NCBI RefSeq assembly: GCF_004331465.1
Contig: NZ_SJKB01000012.1
Span: 124,001 to 188,000, forward strand
Direction of reading: 5' to 3'
Length of the DNA: 64,000 nucleotides
Origin: Kribbella pittospori
Lineage (GTDB): Bacteria > Actinomycetota > Actinomycetes > Propionibacteriales > Kribbellaceae
Part shown: positions 61,088 to 64,000 of the stretch, in pieces
Position numbering within the stretch: position 1 is the first letter of the stretch
Layout: the number at the start of each line of letters is the position of its first letter
The notes under the pieces: generated by a model
Seen by the model: only the letters and a program-made list of their open reading frames with translations
Told to the model about the DNA's origin: nothing
The model's database searches: none
Made by a program: the position numbers and the translations under genes

Positions 61088-62575
61088 GTGACTTCCCATC
61101 GTCCCGCGGCGGTCGTCATCATGGCCGCCGGTCTGGGAACCAGGATGAAATCGGCGATCCCGAAGGTGTTGCACGAGATCGGCGGGCGCAGTCTCGTCGG
61201 GCACGCGGTGGTCACCGCCCGTGCACTCGACCCCGAACACCTGGTGGTCGTGGTCGGCAGCGGCCGGGAGTTGGTCGAGGCTCATCTGCAGGAGATCGAC
61301 CCCGGAGCCAGGACCGCCGTCCAGGAGCAGCAACTCGGCACCGGTGACGCCGTACGCGCCGGCCTGACCGCCGTACCGGCCGACTTCGACGGCTCGGTCG
61401 TCGTCACGTCAGGCGACGTACCGCTGCTGGAGGCGGAGACGCTCCAGGAGCTGATCGCCGAGCACGACAAGCAGGGGAACGCGATCACCGTGCTGACCGC
61501 GCGGGTGCCCGACCCGACCGGGTACGGACGGATCATCCCGGGGGACGACGGCACCGTCGCCGGGATCGTCGAGCACAAGGACGCGACGCCCCAGCAGCGG
61601 CAGATCGACGAGATCAACGCCGGCATCTACGCCTTCGACGCGGCCACGCTGCGTGACGGACTGAGCCGGCTGACCACCGACAACGCGCAGGGCGAGCTGT
61701 ACCTGACCGACGTCCTGGCCATCGCGAAGAGCGACGGCAAGCGGGTCGGCGCGTACGCGACCGAGGATGCGATGCAGACCGAGGGCGTGAACGACCGCGT
61801 CCAGCTGGCCACGCTGCGGGCCGAGCTGAACCGCCGGTACCTCGACAAGCTGATGCGTGCCGGCGTCACGATCGTCGACCCGAACACCACCTGGGTCGAC
61901 CAGACGGTCCGGATCGAGCGCGACGCCACCCTCTTGCCGAACACCCAGTTGCACGGCGCGACCACGGTCGGGTCCGGTACGACGATCGGCCCGGACACGA
62001 CGCTGAGCGACGTACAGATCGGTTCCGGCGCCACGATCATCCGCGCGCACGGGTCGAGCTCGGAGATCGGCGACGGCGCGAACGTCGGACCGTTCGCCTA
62101 CCTCCGCCCCGGGACCAAGCTGGGCGTGAAGGCCAAGATCGGGACGTTCGTCGAGACCAAGAACAGCACCATCGGGGACGGCGCCAAGGTGCCGCACCTG
62201 TCGTACGCCGGTGACGCGACGATCGGCGAGGGCGCGAACATCGGCGCCGGCACGATCTTCGCCAACTACGACGGCGTCGCGAAGCACCCGACGCAGGTCG
62301 GCAAGCACTCGTTCATCGGCAGCAACTCGGTGCTGGTCGCGCCTCGGACCATCGCCGACGGCGCGTACCTGGCCGCCGGCACGGCGCTGACCGAGGACGT
62401 CGGCCCGGGCGAGATCGCGGTCGCTCGCGGGCGGCAGCGCAACATCAAGGGCTGGGTCGCGCGCAAGCGCGCCGGCACCAAGACAGCGAAGGCGGCGGAA
62501 GAGGCGCTGTCGGCCGATGCCGGACAGGCACCGGCGGATCACGCGGCGTTGAGCGACACTGGCGAGAAGAAGTAA
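61088..62575 (+). CDS. glmU: Bifunctional UDP-N-acetylglucosamine pyrophosphorylase / glucosamine-1-phosphate N-acetyltransferase
   Basis: A 495-residue enzyme making UDP-GlcNAc for peptidoglycan. The N-terminal uridylyltransferase has VVIMAAGLGTRMKSAIPKVLH, LGTGDAVRAGL and VVTSGDVPLLEAETL. From about residue 260 the left-handed beta-helix acetyltransferase shows hexapeptide repeats and FAYLRPGTKLGVKAKIGTFVE, then NIGAGTIFANYDGVAKHPTQVG. The final 40 residues are an Ala/Lys-rich tail, usual in actinobacteria. GTG 61088 with GGAG 9 nt upstream is the start. prs follows 14 bp later, the conserved actinobacterial order. Confidence 0.97.
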   Translation: MTSHRPAAVVIMAAGLGTRMKSAIPKVLHEIGGRSLVGHAVVTARALDPEHLVVVVGSGRELVEAHLQEIDPGARTAVQEQQLGTGDAVRAGLTAVPADFDGSVVVTSGDVPLLEAETLQELIAEHDKQGNAITVLTARVPDPTGYGRIIPGDDGTVAGIVEHKDATPQQRQIDEINAGIYAFDAATLRDGLSRLTTDNAQGELYLTDVLAIAKSDGKRVGAYATEDAMQTEGVNDRVQLATLRAELNRRYLDKLMRAGVTIVDPNTTWVDQTVRIERDATLLPNTQLHGATTVGSGTTIGPDTTLSDVQIGSGATIIRAHGSSSEIGDGANVGPFAYLRPGTKLGVKAKIGTFVETKNSTIGDGAKVPHLSYAGDATIGEGANIGAGTIFANYDGVAKHPTQVGKHSFIGSNSVLVAPRTIADGAYLAAGTALTEDVGPGEIAVARGRQRNIKGWVARKRAGTKTAKAAEEALSADAGQAPADHAALSDTGEKK

Positions 62576-62589
62576 CGGGAGGCCGGGCC

Positions 62590-63570
62590 ATGAGCGGGAT
62601 GAAGCGAACCACCGAGAAGAACCTGATGGTGTTCTCCGGCCGGGCCCATCCCGGTCTGGCCGAGGAGGTCGTCGAGCAGCTCGGCACCGGCCTGGTCCCG
62701 ACCGCGGCGTACGACTTCGCCAACGGCGAGATCTACGTCCGGTTCGAGGAGTCGGTCCGGGGCAGCGACGCGTTCGTGATCCAGAGCCACACCTCGCCGA
62801 TCAACGAGTGGATCATGGAGCAGCTGATCATGGTCGACGCGCTGAAGCGGGCGTCGGCCAAGCGGATCACTGTGGTGCTGCCGTTCTACGGCTACGCCCG
62901 GCAGGACAAGAAGCACCGTGGCCGGGAACCGATCTCGGCCCGGCTGATGGCCGACCTGTTCAAGACCGCCGGCGCGGACCGGCTGATCTGCGTCGACCTG
63001 CACACCTCGCAGATCCAGGGCTTCTTCGACGGCCCGGTGGACCACCTGATGGCGCTGCCGATCCTGAGCGAGTACGTCCGGACCAAGTACGGCGACCAGA
63101 AGCTGGCCGTGGTGTCGCCGGACGCGGGCCGGATCAAGGTGGCCGAGCAGTGGTCGGCCCGGCTGAACAACGCGCCGCTGGCCTTCATCCACAAGACCCG
63201 CGACATCGAGCGGCCGAACGAGACGGTCGCGAACCGGGTCGTCGGTGAGGTCAAGAACCGGGTCTGCATCCTGGTCGACGACATGATCGACACCGCCGGC
63301 ACCATCACCAAGGCCGCCGACGCGCTGTACGCCGAGGGCGCCGCGGGCGTGGTGATCGCCGCGACGCACGCGATCTTGTCCGGCCCGGCGGTGGACCGGT
63401 TGAAGAACTGCCAGGCCAGCGAGGTGATCGTCACCAACACGCTGCCGATCGCCGAGGACCGCCGGTTCGACAAGCTCACCGAACTGTCGATCGCACCCCT
63501 GATCAGCCGAGCCATCCGCGAAGTCTTCGAGGACGGCTCGGTGACCAGCCTGTTCGACGGCCGCGCCTGA
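62590..63570 (+). CDS. prs: Ribose-phosphate pyrophosphokinase
   Basis: A 326-residue enzyme that makes PRPP from ribose 5-phosphate and ATP for nucleotide, His and Trp synthesis. It shows NLMVFSGRAHPGLAEEV, FANGEIYVRFEESVRGSDAFV, the flexible loop FYGYARQDKKHRGREPISARL, VDLHTSQIQGFFDGPVDHL and the PRPP-binding loop VCILVDDMIDTAGT near residue 225. GGGAGG lies before ATG 62590. It forms an operon with glmU. In many actinobacteria rplY and pth follow, but here a minus-strand gene stands instead. Confidence 0.97.
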   Translation: MSGMKRTTEKNLMVFSGRAHPGLAEEVVEQLGTGLVPTAAYDFANGEIYVRFEESVRGSDAFVIQSHTSPINEWIMEQLIMVDALKRASAKRITVVLPFYGYARQDKKHRGREPISARLMADLFKTAGADRLICVDLHTSQIQGFFDGPVDHLMALPILSEYVRTKYGDQKLAVVSPDAGRIKVAEQWSARLNNAPLAFIHKTRDIERPNETVANRVVGEVKNRVCILVDDMIDTAGTITKAADALYAEGAAGVVIAATHAILSGPAVDRLKNCQASEVIVTNTLPIAEDRRFDKLTELSIAPLISRAIREVFEDGSVTSLFDGRA

Positions 63571-63573
63571 CGG

Positions 63574-64000
63574 TCAGGCGTTGATCCGCCGGCCGGACAG
63601 CTTCCCGCTGCCCGACTCCACCACCTGGGTGTCGCTGCCGGGAGCGAACACGGTGAACCGGTAGGTGGCGGTGAGCGTGCCACCGGACACCTTGCCCTTC
63701 AGCCGCACCCGGGCTGTCGGCCCGACGGAGTCCGGCCCCTGCTCGCCCGGGAACCCGGTCCAGAACGTTGCCTGGAACCACTTGCCGTGCCGCGACCAGG
63801 TCCCGGTGAACGGCGGTCCGGCCGGGCTGATGTCGTGGGTCACGATCACGCCGCCGTCGGCGAAACTCACCACCACCCGGATCTTGTCGGGCGTGCCGTC
63901 GTCCTGCCGCACGCACATCCAACTGCCGAGCAACCCGTTGTCGGCCATGGCCGGCGTTGCCGTCGCCAGTCCGGCGATCGCCACACCACCCGCCGCGATA
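63574..64000 (-). CDS. Secreted protein of unknown function (N-terminus beyond window)
   Basis: The frame is open to the right edge. The visible start region IAAGGVAIAGLATATPAMA-DNG is the hydrophobic core and cleavage site of a signal peptide whose initiation codon lies outside. The mature part of about 120 residues is beta-rich: GLLGSWMCVRQDDGTPDKIRV, TGTWSRHGKWFQATFWTGFP and TATYRFTVFAPGSDTQVVESG. This pattern of W-S-R/H-G-W-x-A resembles small exported lipocalin-like proteins of actinobacteria, but I cannot name a family. It converges with prs, with 3 bp between the stops. Confidence 0.7.
   Translation of the reverse strand, partial: IAAGGVAIAGLATATPAMADNGLLGSWMCVRQDDGTPDKIRVVVSFADGGVIVTHDISPAGPPFTGTWSRHGKWFQATFWTGFPGEQGPDSVGPTARVRLKGKVSGGTLTATYRFTVFAPGSDTQVVESGSGKLSGRRINA

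Overview
The window is high-GC actinobacterial chromosome. The run rsmI - metG - tatD - rpfB - ksgA - ispE, with a protein O-mannosyltransferase gene divergent from rsmI and with glmU - prs further on, follows the order known from Mycobacterium (Rv1002c to Rv1018c) and other Actinomycetales. Frequent GTG starts, ATGA stop-start overlaps, DUF1707, ECF42/YCII and mycothiol-era gene types also fit an actinomycete. A soil genus such as Kribbella or another Nocardioidaceae is plausible, but that is inference. No transposase, prophage, rRNA or CRISPR array is visible.

Layout. 1-5.4 kb: the tail of a probable glycoside hydrolase, then on the minus strand proS, a monomeric isocitrate dehydrogenase, a pentapeptide-repeat protein and a ROK-family kinase. 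5.6-8.4 kb: a copper-handling locus (Met/His-rich membrane protein, YcnI, CopC, CopD). 8.4-9.7 kb: a MarR regulator and an FMN reductase with matching operator-like palindromes. 9.8-18.0 kb: a tight seven-gene operon behind a Zur/Fur-type box. It holds an Opp/Nik/Cnt-type ABC importer, a fold-type II PLP enzyme, a DUF364 protein and an MFS exporter. I read it as a candidate metallophore make-export-reimport system. 18-33 kb: the conserved housekeeping block (pmt, rsmI, metG, tatD, rpfB, ksgA, ispE) with a second complete MetRS, an SRPBCC protein, a nitroreductase and a riboswitch-like leader before rpfB.

33-61 kb is accessory. It starts with an ATP-grasp protein, a third MetRS-like enzyme and a small protein in one minus-strand group. 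A Tet(M)/OtrA-type ribosomal protection gene with an overlapping leader ORF follows, then a fructosamine kinase, an Uup-type ABC-F protein, a candidate standalone small RNA, and a tamR/tam pair with operators. Next come a two-component system with an FtsX-type ABC transporter, a TetR regulator with a fatty-acid desaturase and operator, tRNA-Gln(UUG), many VOC, hypothetical and lipoprotein genes, an ECF42 sigma/YCII pair and decayed gene remnants. 61-64 kb returns to housekeeping with glmU and prs, ending in a truncated secreted protein gene.

Between genes there are several long inverted-repeat elements. Two of them (31855-32023 and 36367-36530) share core sequence and keep paired stems although their arms differ in sequence, so they look like members of one structured repeat family. 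Most function calls rest on motifs and on remembered family features; no database search was run.
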